Source: Malachius bipustulatus (Eukaryota; Arthropoda; Insecta; Coleoptera; Melyridae). From it: DNA of 64,000 nucleotides. Positions 42,790-53,639 of this stretch are shown in pieces (within the stretch, counting starts at the first letter, position 1; every line of letters begins with the position of its first letter). Under the pieces are notes generated by a model. That model saw only the letters and a list, made by a program, of their open reading frames with translations. It ran no database searches and had not been told where the DNA came from. The stretch lies in contig OU342636.1 of assembly GCA_910589415.1 (NCBI GenBank), forward strand, positions 3,144,437-3,208,436. The letters are read 5' to 3'. The position numbers and the translations under genes are program-made.

Positions 42790-45719
42790 ATAAGACAATA
42801 GAAAACCCCCCTATTGTCGATTACTTAGGGTCAAAATCAGGACATTCGCAATCTAATAGACTTAGCATAAAAAATCACTTACTTATATGTATATTTTGTG
42901 GAAAGACTAATCATTTAGCAAGTAAATGTAAATTCAGAAGATATCCAATTAAAAATCAATCAAAAAACTACGAATTAGCAATCAGTCCCAACAAGTCCCA
43001 AATTTTAACAATTAATGCCCAGATAAACGAAAATTCAGTTCAAGTTTTAATTGACACAGGAGCAGATATTAATATAATTCGGAAAGACGTAGCAGAAAAA
43101 TTCATAAGAAACTTGCAATCACGACAAAAAATATCTTTAATAACAGCCGGTGGAAACAAAGTCATTACTTTAGGAAACGTAAAATTTAAATTAAAACTAG
43201 GTGCTTTAGTAACATCATGCAACGCCGCTGTCGTTGATTCCCTTCCCGTGCCTTTTATCCTAGGAGCGGAATTTCTAAAAAAAATTAGTGCAATAATTGA
43301 CCTGAAAAATAAATTCATTTCCTTTGAAAATAGAGAATTGCATACAAAAATTTGTTTAAATAAAGAAATTAATTCAAATAATGAATCGTTTCCCGTGATT
43401 AGTAAGCAAAATAAAACCTCGGAAGAGCGTCGAGTTAAGGACAATGCTCTGAGCACATCAGCTAACATGACACCTGTAGCCAATGTCGACACTTCGCAAG
43501 TAAGAGGTCAAACACGGTTAATTAACAGGTCACATAAGGTAATGTCTTATGAAAATTATAAACAACTGAATAACATCGACTTCGACAATTTTATTTCCAA
43601 GTGTTACATACACTGAGAAAAGTTGCGTTCACGTAGAAACCAACAACGAACTTTGGTTCAATGGAACTTAACTGCTGACGATGCTAATTCAATTAAAAGA
43701 GAATTAAGTAAAAATTTAATCTTACTTGAATATAAAGTTATAAGTTATGAAACAATTTGGGAATTATTAAACCTACTCAAATCTGAAATTATGGCTCAAG
43801 AAATATCAGACATAGAACTTGAAATACCTTTATTTCCAAAAAATACTTTGACAATTAGAGAAATCGAAAATATGATTCTTTATATTTTTTCAGACGTAAC
43901 AGTAGATATTTGTCTATTAAATTTACATGAGGACATAGAAAACCCCCCTTCTTTGACACAAAATAACGCCGAAAGTGAGGCACAAACGTGCGTTTGGGTA
44001 CACTCACCTAAACCGAACCCTAAAACCAATTGCCCCTCGGACCCCTCTAATAGCAGGGATTATTATAATTCAAAAATTAAAGTTTCACTGAAAAAAGACT
44101 ATAAAATATATCCAAATCAAGAACTCAAAGTCGAAACTTATTGTAGCATACTAGATAATACACAAAATGACCTAATATTATTCCCTAATGACGAATTTTT
44201 AAGGAGGAAAAAGCTGTTGTTAAAACTTAATAACAATTTTCAGCCAAATGATAATTTGGAATTAATTTCTCGAAACCCTACTCCAGTAATTCTGTTTAAA
44301 GGCACAACCTTAGGTTTCCTAAAACAAAATGCGGACACTAATAATTTGAGATCTAAAAGAGTTTTTGCTATAAATAGAGACTTAGTACCAGACAAAAAAC
44401 GGAATTTTAGAATTAATGAATCATTACCAAAAAAAGAACAGCAAAGTATTCTAGCATTATTGTACAGGTACAATGACGTTTTTGCGGATGATATATCAGA
44501 AATAGGGAGCACAAACTTAATGCAACATAAGATAGAGGTAATAGATGACACCCCCTTTAAGAGTAAACCATACCGTGTGAGTCCAACAGAAAGGGAAACA
44601 ATAGGCAAACAAATCGAAGAAATGTTACAACAAGGAATAATTAGACCCAGTCAATCTGACTACTCATCGCCAATTGTACTTGTAAAAAAGAAAGGAGAAG
44701 TAGAAAAAACTAGATTTTGCATTGATTATAGAAAACTAAATGCAGTTACAAAGAAAAGCAATTACCCCATCACTGATCTAGAATCCGTACTAACAAGCCA
44801 AATATTTTACCTCCGTTGACTTATTTTCCGGTTTTCACCAACTCCCATTAGAGGAGTCATCAAAAAAGTTTACTGCTTTCATCACACCTGGATTTGGCTT
44901 ATTCGAATTCAACTACATGCCTTTTGGATTATGTAATGCAGCTGCAAGCTTTCAGCAATTAACTGATACAGTTTTGCATGGTTTAAAATGGTCCAGTGTG
45001 ATATGCTATCTTGATGACATAATAGTTTTTTCAGAAACTTTTGATGAACACCTAGAAAAATTAGAAGTAGTTTTTGACAGGTTGAGAAAAGCGGGACTAA
45101 CAATGAAGACAAATAAATGCGAATTTCTCAAAGACGAAATTGAAGTCCTCGGGACATATTGTAGATAGAAATTCAATTAGACCAAACCCGGAAAAACTAA
45201 TTTCAATCAAAAATTTTCCGATCCCAATAAATAAAAAGAAGTTACAAAGTTTTTTAGGTTTTGCTTCCTTTTACAGAAAATTTATTAATAACTTCTCAAA
45301 AATTGCACGACCTTTGTTTAAATTATTAGAAAAAAACACGAAGTTTATTTGGACAACTGAACAAAACAATGCTTTCGAAACCTTGAAACAAAAATTAACA
45401 GAGCCACCTGTTTTAGCTCATTTTAATCCCAAAATTGGTTGCGAATTAAGGACTGACGCCTCAATCGAGGGCCTAGGAGCGATAGTACTGCAAAAAGTAG
45501 ATGGAAAAATGCACCCAATCGCATATGCTTCCAGGTCATTAACAAAAGCCGAAAAAAATTATACGATATCAGAACTAGAGGCACTAGCAGCAATTTATGG
45601 ACTGACATATTTTCGTCATTTTATTTTTGGAAAACCTGTTACCATTGTTACCGATCACCATAGTTTATGCTTTCTAAGAAGTTCTAGTAATACAACCTCA
45701 CGTTAAGCGAGATGGTTGA
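42790..45719 (+). pseudogene. Element E pol: protease, RT, start of RNase H
   Basis: The pol frame starts with a third CCHC knuckle (CIFCGKTNHLASKC, 42888-42929). The protease follows (VLIDTGADINII, then FILGAEFL). An in-frame TGA at 43614-43616 breaks the linker. RT has SSPIVLVKKKG, FCIDYRKLNAV, then a frame change near 44805, MPFGLCNAAASFQ and the catalytic CYLDDIIVF, a second frame change near 45155, the thumb, and RNase H (LRTDASIEGLGA, VTDHHSLCFL). A TAA follows near 45705, then the MITE. Catalytic residues are intact, but the copy cannot make one polyprotein. Confidence 0.9.
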
Positions 45720-45723
45720 TTAA

Positions 45724-46179
45724 CCCTTAGTTGGTAACATACTTTTTTTCACTTTATAAGTAACATCCGTCTCTCAGTCGGTGATCATATTACAGTTCCA
45801 GCATTATAGGTAACATCCGTCGCTCAGTCGGAATAGGTATTATAATAATATGTATAATTACATATTTATTCGAATGTATTCTAGTAAACACAAATATATT
45901 TTATTAAAACAAGACTTATTTCATTTTTATACATTTTTTTATATATTATACCTTTTCATTCACCATACTTTCGACCAACGCCGACTGAGAGATGGACTGA
46001 AATATATCGTTCTGAGTAACACCCGTCTCACAGACGTATTTTCGCGAAGGCGGCTATGGACTTTTTGGCAACCAACTAGAACATACCTAATACGAAATTT
46101 TTGTACATTCATTCGTTTGGATTCAGCGCAGCATCAAAACTTGGCATCCGCCTCAGAGTCGGATGTTACCAACTAAGGG
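45724..46179. mobile_element. TTAA-target (piggyBac-like) MITE 3
   Basis: A 456-bp insert with inverted ends CCCTTAGTTGGTAAC and its complement, flanked by TTAA at 45720-45723 and 46180-46183. Internal direct copies TAACATCCGTCTCTCAGTCGG (45761-45781) and one variant (45811-45831), plus inverted relatives near the right end, give subterminal repeats. The RNase H/linker frame of element E continues across the site when the MITE and one TTAA are removed. Confidence 0.9.
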
Positions 46180-46183
46180 TTAA

Positions 46184-47606
46184 ACTACAAGATTTTGATT
46201 ACGAGATTATTTATAAAAGTGGGAAAAAACACAGTGACGTAGATTGTATTTCAAGAAATCCAGTCCTTCCTGCTCCCCCTGAAAATGAAGACATGTTCGA
46301 CGTCCCAGTATTCATTATTGTAAACGATGACATTATAAAAGAACAGAGTAAAGATAGTGACATAGCCGAAATGATAAATACCTTAAAAAATCCGAATGAT
46401 TCGTCAATTCCAATAGGCAAACGCCGTAGGGCAAAGAATTTTCGATTAATAGATGAGGTACTCTACAAGAGAAATGCGAACCTGACAGGCAAAGAAAATT
46501 TATTGGTAATCCCAAAGCATTTAATTCACGAAATTCTTCATTCAAATCACTCAGATGCCCTCTCAGGACATTTAGGCGTAAACAAAACATTTGGTAAAAT
46601 AGCAAAAAGTTTTTATTGGATAGGATTGCAAAAAGACGTTGAAAAATTTGTAAAAGGTTGTGAAGTTTGTCAAAATCGTAAAGGTGCGCAAAATAAAAAA
46701 CCACAGGGACTTTTGCAGCCCATAAAGGTAGGAAATCCTTTTCATAGAGTAGGTATCGATATGCTAGGACCATTCCCTAGATCTGATTCCGGCAATAAAG
46801 TTATTATTGTTGCCACAGATTATGCAACTCGTTACGTTGAATGTAAAGCGCTACCAGACAGTAAAAGTGCAACCGTAGCAAAATTCATTTTAGAAGATGT
46901 AATATGCCGTCACTCTTGTTTCAAATATTTACATTCAGATAGAGCTCAAAATTGGCGATCAGAACTCATACAGGACTTACTGAAATTAATGTCAATAACA
47001 CCAAGTTTCACAACTGCCTACCACCCACAGTGCAACGGGGTAGTCGAAAAGTTTAACTTAACAATGGCCAATATGTTGTCAAAATTCACGGATAGCCAAC
47101 AAAAAAATTGGGATTTGATGATACCTCAGGTCACATTTGCATACAATTCTTCACCCCACGCAACTACAAAATTTTCCCCCTTCTTTTTAGTGTACGGTAG
47201 AGAGCCAGTTCTTCCAACTGAAGCTAGTTTATTAAAATTACCTAATGATAAAACCGTTCAAGAATTTAGAGAGCAGATTTTAGCCGCAAGAAGTATAGCG
47301 ATTCAGAATATCCATGACAGACAAAAAAACGACAAACTGAGATACGATGATAAACACCGTCATTCCGAATATGACATTGGAGAACAGGTTAAGATATTTT
47401 ATCCCGCAAGAAAAGTAGGAAAAGCAGATAAGTTACTGTTAAAATGGGAAGGCCCATATTATGTAGTTGAAAAGATTGGCGAAGTAGATTATAAAATTAG
47501 AAAAGGAAAGAGTTTAAAGTCAAAAACAGAAATAGTGCATGTTTCCCGCATATTACCATATTACGAACCATTCCTACCCCTCCCTGTCAATAATTCGAAC
47601 TTGTAA
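46184..47606 (+). CDS. Element E integrase
   Basis: After the MITE the frame continues with the end of RNase H (KLQDFDYEIIYKSG), then integrase: HHCC (HSNHSDALSGHLG, CEVCQNRK), the core with GIDMLGPFP, LHSDRAQNW and CNGVVEKFN in DD35E arrangement, and a C-terminal domain with KWEGPYYVVEKI and IVHVSRILPYY. In the second aspartate block the common D-x-G is D-R-A, a possible weakening. It ends at 47606. It would insert element DNA into the genome but depends on upstream pol parts that are broken. Confidence 0.9.
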
Positions 47607-47655
47607 CAATAAGAGCCAAAATATTTTTATAATAATTAATATATGTTATTTCTAA

Positions 47656-47945
47656 AACTACCCCTAACGTCCGAAATGACGTTAAACTACCCCTAACGTC
47701 CGAAATGACGTTAAACTACCCCTAACGTCCGAGATGACGTTAAACTACCCTCAACGTCCGAGATGACGTTAAACTACCCTCAACGTCCGAGATGACGTTA
47801 AACTACCCTCAACGTCCGAGATGACGTTAAACTACCCTCAACGTCCGAAATGACGTTAAACTACCATCAACGTCCGAAATGACGTTAAACTACCCTCAAC
47901 GGTCAATGTGACGTTAAATAACCCTCATCGTCAGAGATGCGACAC
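47656..47945 (+). repeat. Tandem array of hairpins in the E 3' region
   Basis: About nine units of 29 bp plus a partial one. Each contains the inverted repeat AACGTC ... GACGTT around a 6-base loop (CGAAAT or CGAGAT). The stem is kept in nearly all units, whereas the linker (CTACCCCT or CTACCCTC) and loop vary. Like the array in G1, it lies between the integrase stop and the 3' LTR. Confidence 0.92.
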
Positions 47946-49930
47946 TATAATCAGCCCTTATGAAATCCCTTATGAGAGTAGAAAAAAAGAATTCTTATCC
48001 CCTATGCATGATCAAATAAAACTTATTTAATATGTATTTGTCTAATGTATATTTTTTTGTTTAGGATGGAGTACGAGTACTTGATGGCAGCCTTGATTTA
48101 TTTTAACCAATTTTCCCAAGCATTCGTCTGCACACAGAAATAACTGCTGACGCTTACTAGAAACTGTTACTTAAAACCAGAGCTTATCAAAGCTCAATTC
48201 CCCTAAGCTTTTAGGCAGAATCGGAGTTTAGAGATAGCACATACAATGTAGAAGTTTGTGTAAAAAAAAAGACTTTTTGAAAAAAAAAACACAATAAAAA
48301 AAAAATTGAGAAAAAACTGAACATTCGGTCTCTGAGCAAATACTTATGCAAATATATTGAGTCTTTTAGCGTAAATTTGAAAGCTAAAAAAAAAAAAAAA
48401 TATGGAAAATCTGACCAGGGGCTGGCCATCCTTGACTCTGATTTTTTAAGACACATTTAAGTAGTTACCAACAAGTGATTGTAGCTTCACATGAGATAAA
48501 AAATCGGATTTGAAAATTTATCAGCAGACTCTAAGTTCTATATTTGGACTATAATTCTATCAATTTTAGTTATGTACCTATTTTTTAAAGCTCGTAAACT
48601 TCTGATTCTTGCTCAACTGCATATATGTACATTAATAATATTTACAATATTTATATTAATCTCGATGTATAATTATCTTTTATATTAAGAAGCGAAAAAC
48701 ACTAGTGAAAACTGATTCCAGCAAAGATTCGAGGGAAGATTCGAAATTCATAATGGAGATTCAAGAAATAAAAAGTATAGACCAGCTGGTAGAAGGCCTT
48801 CAATTAACCTGTATTATAAAACCCAAAGTGTGATCACACTCAACCCCTTGATAATTAATGTCCTTGCAGGAATATAACTATATAGCATACAGGGTAAATT
48901 GTAGCATGACTATTATTGTAACAATCTAACTTTTATACTATAACTAACACTAACACTTTTCTTGCATGCAATAACAGTAAGTAATTAATCGTACGATTTA
49001 GTATAATAAGATAAGAGTATAAGAGTAAGTATATTTAAGAAAATGTAAGAGGTTAAAGTTAAAATAAGTACTTACTTATGTAGTAAGAATTGTAGTAAAA
49101 ATAGTATTTAGACGATGGCCATCAAACATGTTTAATCGATTAATTTAACTTATACAATGTTAATGAATTTTTTTTGTATTTCATGTCGAGGGAACACTGG
49201 CTGGCACAACGATTCAGAGCAACAACACAGAATAGCAACACCCCATGCACAAACCATAACCACAACTCCACTGGGAGACACCACACGATTGGTTGGATCT
49301 GAGCAACAAAGAGGCAACCAAAGCAGAGGAAATTCCACAAGACAAAGACATGACTGCGTCAGGAAAGACATGACTGCATCAGGAAAGCCATGCCCATTGA
49401 GTCTCGTATACACCCACGAGATTCCTACGAACCATTCGATACACATACGATCAGCAAATTATAATCGTATCTCACCACATCATACCATCTACAAGTCACC
49501 TAAGCAAAGAGTCACAGATAATGGATCCTCTGGAGCAGTTCGTATGACAGTAGCAAACTGTTATTGCCCAAGCTAGTGAATCAGTCCTATAACGTAATTT
49601 TGGTGTTTCTCTCAGAACTAAGATAGAACAATCAAATTTTAAGACTGTTAAAAAGTGTTGCAAAGACAAACGTACTTAAATCAAATACATTTATTGCCAG
49701 TGAATTTAATTGCCAGTGGACTTTCTTTAAATTTTTTTAATTGTGCATTTATATAAGATTAGATATTTAAGTGTAATTTTTTTGTATTAGATTATGATTT
49801 TCAAATAGTTATTATAAGAAGTTATTCCTTAAAGCCAAATTTTCTACTAGAGAAATTTTGTTTGTTTGTTTGTTTCTATTTTGGTAAAATCTTAGCCCTT
49901 CAGGTGCAGGGCTTCTAAGGCGGAGGGAAA
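47946..49930 (+). other. Element E 3' non-coding region
   Basis: About 2 kb with no env and no recognised domain. A 139-codon frame at 49157-49576 (rich in Thr, Ser, Asn and His) shows no known motif or membrane segment and is probably chance. A purine tract lies at 49919-49930. The length is unusual for a Gypsy element without env. Confidence 0.55.
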
Positions 49931-50371
49931 TGTCACATACTGTATATAACTCTATAAAATATAAAATGCTAACGCACTTTAAAAATGCTAACGCAGTATA
50001 AAAATGCTAACACAGTAGTTTGAATGACTCGTAATACCTAATGCGAGGATGAAAAAATAGAAGACAGAATCGATTGATGAGTGAAGCAAGTTAGAAGGCA
50101 ACGAGGCGAGTGAGTGATAAAAGGTATCTAGTGACATTTCCCTTGAGCTGACCCTTGAGCACCCCTGAGGCAAGATAGACCCTGAGCAGCATGAGAATAA
50201 AGTAAGTACCCATTGTAATTGATTTTTGTAGACTGAACTTATATTTTATTTCTATTTTGTAACCCCCTGAGACCATTTGTTAGTAATAAACCTGTATTGT
50301 TATAAAAAGATCTTGTCCATTTTCCCGTCTACGAAGTCCCTGAAGCTCGCTCTCTAAAGAGAGATGCGACA
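49931..50371 (+). repeat. 3' LTR of element E
   Basis: 441-bp LTR, identical by eye to 40909-41349. Confidence 0.95.
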
Positions 50372-50381
50372 ATACTGTCCA

Positions 50382-51358
50382 TTTTAGCAGAAAATTGAAT
50401 TTTTTCTTTTTTTTTCAGCTTTTTATTTTTAAATGGGACACCCTATATATTATTATATTTTTCGATTCTAGATATTTGTATAAATCCAACAATACCACAT
50501 AAGTATTACTTTAAATGTCAAATTTGTTTTTATTTAATTTTTTATTTCTCAAATTATAGTGTGCCATGACTATTTCGTTTTACTCCAATTGGATCATCTA
50601 ATGCTAGAAAAATCTAATTTTTGTTCAAAGTACTAAATTAAGTGATTTATGGATAAATTATGCGCACCTGAATGATTTTTTGAGATGGATTAATTTTTTC
50701 AAATGGTACTATTTTGGTACCGAGGTACCATCTACTAGTACTCTTAATAAGGGACATTTTGATGTACCCATTATGCATCTGTGACGAACACAACTGAAAT
50801 GGTACTTTACCAAAAAATTTTATGTTCAGAAATTGTTCCATTAGAAAATTACCAAGAAAGTAACTAAGATAGGTAGCCATGAAAGACGTGCTCAATTCAA
50901 TTAAAGTAAAGTACCATTTCAGTTGTGTTCGTCACAGATGCATAATGGGTACACCGAAATGTCCCTTATTAAGAGTATGTACTAGTAGATGGTACCTCGG
51001 TACCAATATGGTACCTTTTGAAAAAAAAATAATCCAGCTCAAAAAATCATTCCGGTGCGCATAATTTGTCCATAAATCACTTAATTTAGTACTTTGAACA
51101 AAAATTCGATTTTTCTGGCATTAGATGATCCAATTGGAGTAAAACGAAATAGTCATGGCACACTATAATTGAGAAATAAAAAATTGAATAAAAACAAATT
51201 TGAGATTTAAAATGGTACTTATGTGGTATTGTTGGATTTGTACAAATTTATAGAATCGAAAAATATAATAATATACAGAGTGTCCCATATAAAAATAAAA
51301 AGTTGGTAACATTTCCAGAAAAACCGGATGTGGGAAAAAATTCAATTTTCTGCTAAAA
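50382..51358. mobile_element. palindromic MITE next to element E
   Basis: Left arm starts TTTTAGCAGAAAATTG and the right arm ends with its complement. Inner blocks also pair (GGTACCATCTACTAGTA, CACAACTGAAATGGTACTTTA and their complements). The centre lies near 50850. It contains the GGGACACCC/GGGTGTCCC-type strings typical of the window's other palindromes. It has no coding capacity. The left arm lacks about 30 bp present in the right arm. Confidence 0.8.
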
Positions 51359-51883
51359 GTGCGCTCTATCGAGAATATGCGACGTACCAAATTTCAAAAA
51401 ATTATCTCAAAAAAAATAAAAAAAGGGGGTGTACCATATGCCTGTGACACATACACTGTATAGCTGAAGTTTAGCCTCATTTTGCGTATGCCATTTTATG
51501 TTTGCGTGTCACGTTTATTTACTTTAATATTTTTATTAATTTGGTTATTATAAATTAATATTGAATCTCTAATACGGTACTTATGTTGAACAATAAAAAT
51601 TGATAGAAACTGTCAAGTGTCCACATTATGTAGGTAGTTTAGTGCACGTGTGAGTGTCATTTTTTGCTTTTTCAGGTTTTTGCTCATGTTTCTCAGTATA
51701 ATTTTGAATTTTAAGTATTTTGAGTGCATTATTGGTTAATTTTGTTTATAATTATTAGAAAAATAAAAATGAGTAACAGAAACTAATATCAGGAGCGAAA
51801 GTTTAGAATTTAATAAAATTTCTGTCACAATTTTTTCATTGTTTTTGGTACAAAGCCTATTCGACACGAAGAAACCATCTTAC
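51359..51883. other. intron DNA, nothing assigned
   Basis: AT-rich sequence without a gene or clear repeat ends. Confidence 0.4.
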
Positions 51884-52366
51884 AAGCATGATACAACTAC
51901 ACAAGGTATGTCAGCTTGGGACTGAAAACTCGTCCGCGCTGCGAGTGACGTCACTGTGGTGATTGTAATCCAAGCGCTAACGGATGTATTGAAAATATTT
52001 GAAGGTGGAAGTCAACATTTGTGGGATGTAATAAAAAGTGCTGGTGCTTAGTCTGATACGATACAAATCATTTATACATCATTTCCTTTGCCTATGCTAG
52101 CAAACTAAAAAAATATATTTCTTTGTCTTTGGTTTGTCTTGCGTGTTTCTCACACCCGCACTTACCGCACAATAAACCATTTTTGCTATCAGACAGTCAG
52201 GTACTGAAGTCAAACTTATTAAAATTACTGGCACATCTTCAAACGTCGAAATAAGCTACTAAATCACGACTTTATTTCATTTTTACTGCCGAGTCACATG
52301 AAGCTATCACCACACTGACGTCACAGGCTGCGCGCTGACATACCTTATTTATTTGTAGCATGCCTT
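51884..52366. repeat. MITE-like inverted repeat
   Basis: Inverted ends AAGGTATGTCAGC (51903-51915) and complement (52334-52346) extend inward to CCGCGCTGCGAGTGACGTCA-type blocks and, weakly, outward to AAGCATG/CATGCCTT. It is about 480 bp with no coding capacity, and the ends are imprecise. Confidence 0.65.
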
Positions 52367-52749
52367 ACAAGCGCAATCATATTTTCTATTCAATAAGAAA
52401 TAAATAATATGAAATAACATTCAAGTACGATTAGGTCACAAAAATATTTACTTCTAATTTAATGCCCTTATAATACGCATTAATAATACTCCACCTCAAT
52501 TTGATAGAAGTCAATTTCGAAAATAAAATTAATGAGCTGGACATTGGGACATTGTGACAACCGGAGAACATGCAATTTCAATTTCCCCACCAGACTCGTG
52601 ACGCTTGCGCACAACGGGTCGAGTACCCTGACGTCATGACCACTTTGGCTGAAATGGACCTACCATACTATGTTAATGTAAATTTGTCAATAGAGTAGAT
52701 AGGTACCTACTATTATCGTAACAGCTAAAGAATAAATAAAAATTCGTAC
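52367..52749. other. intron DNA next to the SamDC exon
   Basis: A low-complexity intronic stretch containing a CCTGACGTCATGACCAC segment similar to the preceding repeat. No gene is seen. Confidence 0.45.
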
Positions 52750-52905
52750 CTGATTGGAAAAAATTGTCACAGTGAATTTTCCAGGTAAGAAAGTATCCAA
52801 GACGTTTGCAATAATTTCTCTGTAAGAACCAGCAGCAACATTCGTCTCAAAGCTTACATATGAAAAATCAGGTTCGGGAGTGATGTGAATTGTCATATAG
52901 CACCC
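52750..52905 (-). CDS. SamDC: S-adenosylmethionine decarboxylase, internal exon
   Basis: A 156-bp exon (52 codons, phase 0 at both ends) between an acceptor (TATTTTAG, AG at 52907-52906) and a donor (CAG|GTACGA). It encodes the highly conserved AdoMetDC segment [18 protein letters not shown], followed by a helix and [13 protein letters not shown], closely matching the animal enzyme. The SYVSFE strand packs near the active site in the known family structure. The pyruvoyl-forming serine lies upstream, outside the window. The exon joins in phase to 21388-21525. SamDC supplies the aminopropyl donor for polyamine synthesis. Confidence 0.93.
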
Positions 52906-53285
52906 CTAAAATACAAAAACAAAACATTTTAATCATACCTCATCAATGATCCTTTTATAAGTATAAACAATAATAATTAAACAATCATGGGGTAATTCAT
53001 GAGATAAATCTCGGGATAACAACTCTTTTGATTATTCAAAATTCTGGTTAATTTCAAGCTGATCTTAATAATTGTAACTTATGATGGTATTAGTGTATTT
53101 TTTTAATAAAAAAACACATTATTGAGAACGACATCAATTTAAGAGAATCACCCAAAACTCTGACCAGTTAAGGGTACGGTGCGGCCATATCTCGGGAAGT
53201 GTTGTTCATAGAGCCTCAACATAAAATTTTTCCAGACATACCTAAGTGACCAAGAGAAATCTATGGAAAATATTTTCAAGATAGC
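52906..53285. other. upstream SamDC intron, proximal part
   Basis: AT-rich intronic sequence. No further exon is seen up to element B, nor from 61410 to the window end, so the intron exceeds 11 kb. Confidence 0.6.
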
Positions 53286-53289
53286 CGCG

Positions 53290-53609
53290 AGATAAATTCG
53301 GGTAATCGAATTTGTTTATAAAAAAACTTTATTAGTTTTTTATTACAATTAAAAATTAAAATTACATAATAAGTTTACGATGCTAGTAAAACTTATGAGC
53401 TAACTCAAACTGTTAAGGCTGGACAGCAAAGCTAAACTGAATTATTCTATCTTACCTAGGTCTAACAATAAGAAAATGCCTAATTAACACTATTATAAAT
53501 ATAGTTCATCCTGATGTCATACTTTACAGAACACATCCTGGGAAATGCAACGTTGCTGGAAAGCACTGCAGTTGTCACCTTATCCGGTTGTTATGGTAGA
53601 TATATAACT
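53290..53609 (-). repeat. 3' LTR of element B
   Basis: 320-bp LTR, identical by eye to 61086-61405. Confidence 0.95.
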
Positions 53610-53639
53610 CCTCCGGCGTCAGAGTAAAATTTAGGGTTC

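Larger units (their letters stand above)
40909..50371 (+). mobile_element. Gypsy element E
   Basis: A 9463-bp plus-strand Gypsy retrotransposon with apparently identical 441-bp LTRs (40909-41349 and 49931-50371), TSD ATAC (40905-40908 and 50372-50375) and a purine tract GGCGGAGGGAAA before the 3' LTR. It carries gag, then pol by a -1 shift, a TTAA MITE in RNase H, integrase, a hairpin tandem array and a further 2 kb without env. Damage includes an in-frame TGA at 43614, frame changes near 44805 and 45155 and a stop near 45705. It lies inside BEL element D. Confidence 0.95.
21526..52749 (-). other. SamDC: SamDC intron of about 31.2 kb
   Basis: It is bounded by a GTACG donor (GT at 52749-52748) after the exon at 52750-52905 and a TTCAG acceptor (AG at 21527-21526). 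Both flanking exons are phase 0 there. The content is mostly LTR retrotransposons A, C, D and E plus MITEs. A and C are in the same sense as the gene; D and E are opposite. No other SamDC exon was seen inside. Confidence 0.7.

Noticed and set aside
47656..47945. CRISPR-like 29-bp repeats
   Set aside because: There are no spacers between units; this is a plain tandem repeat within element E.
52687..52896. Reading the SamDC exon as a 69-residue stand-alone gene
   Set aside because: The frame beyond 52750 is intron after a clear GT donor, and homology stops there.
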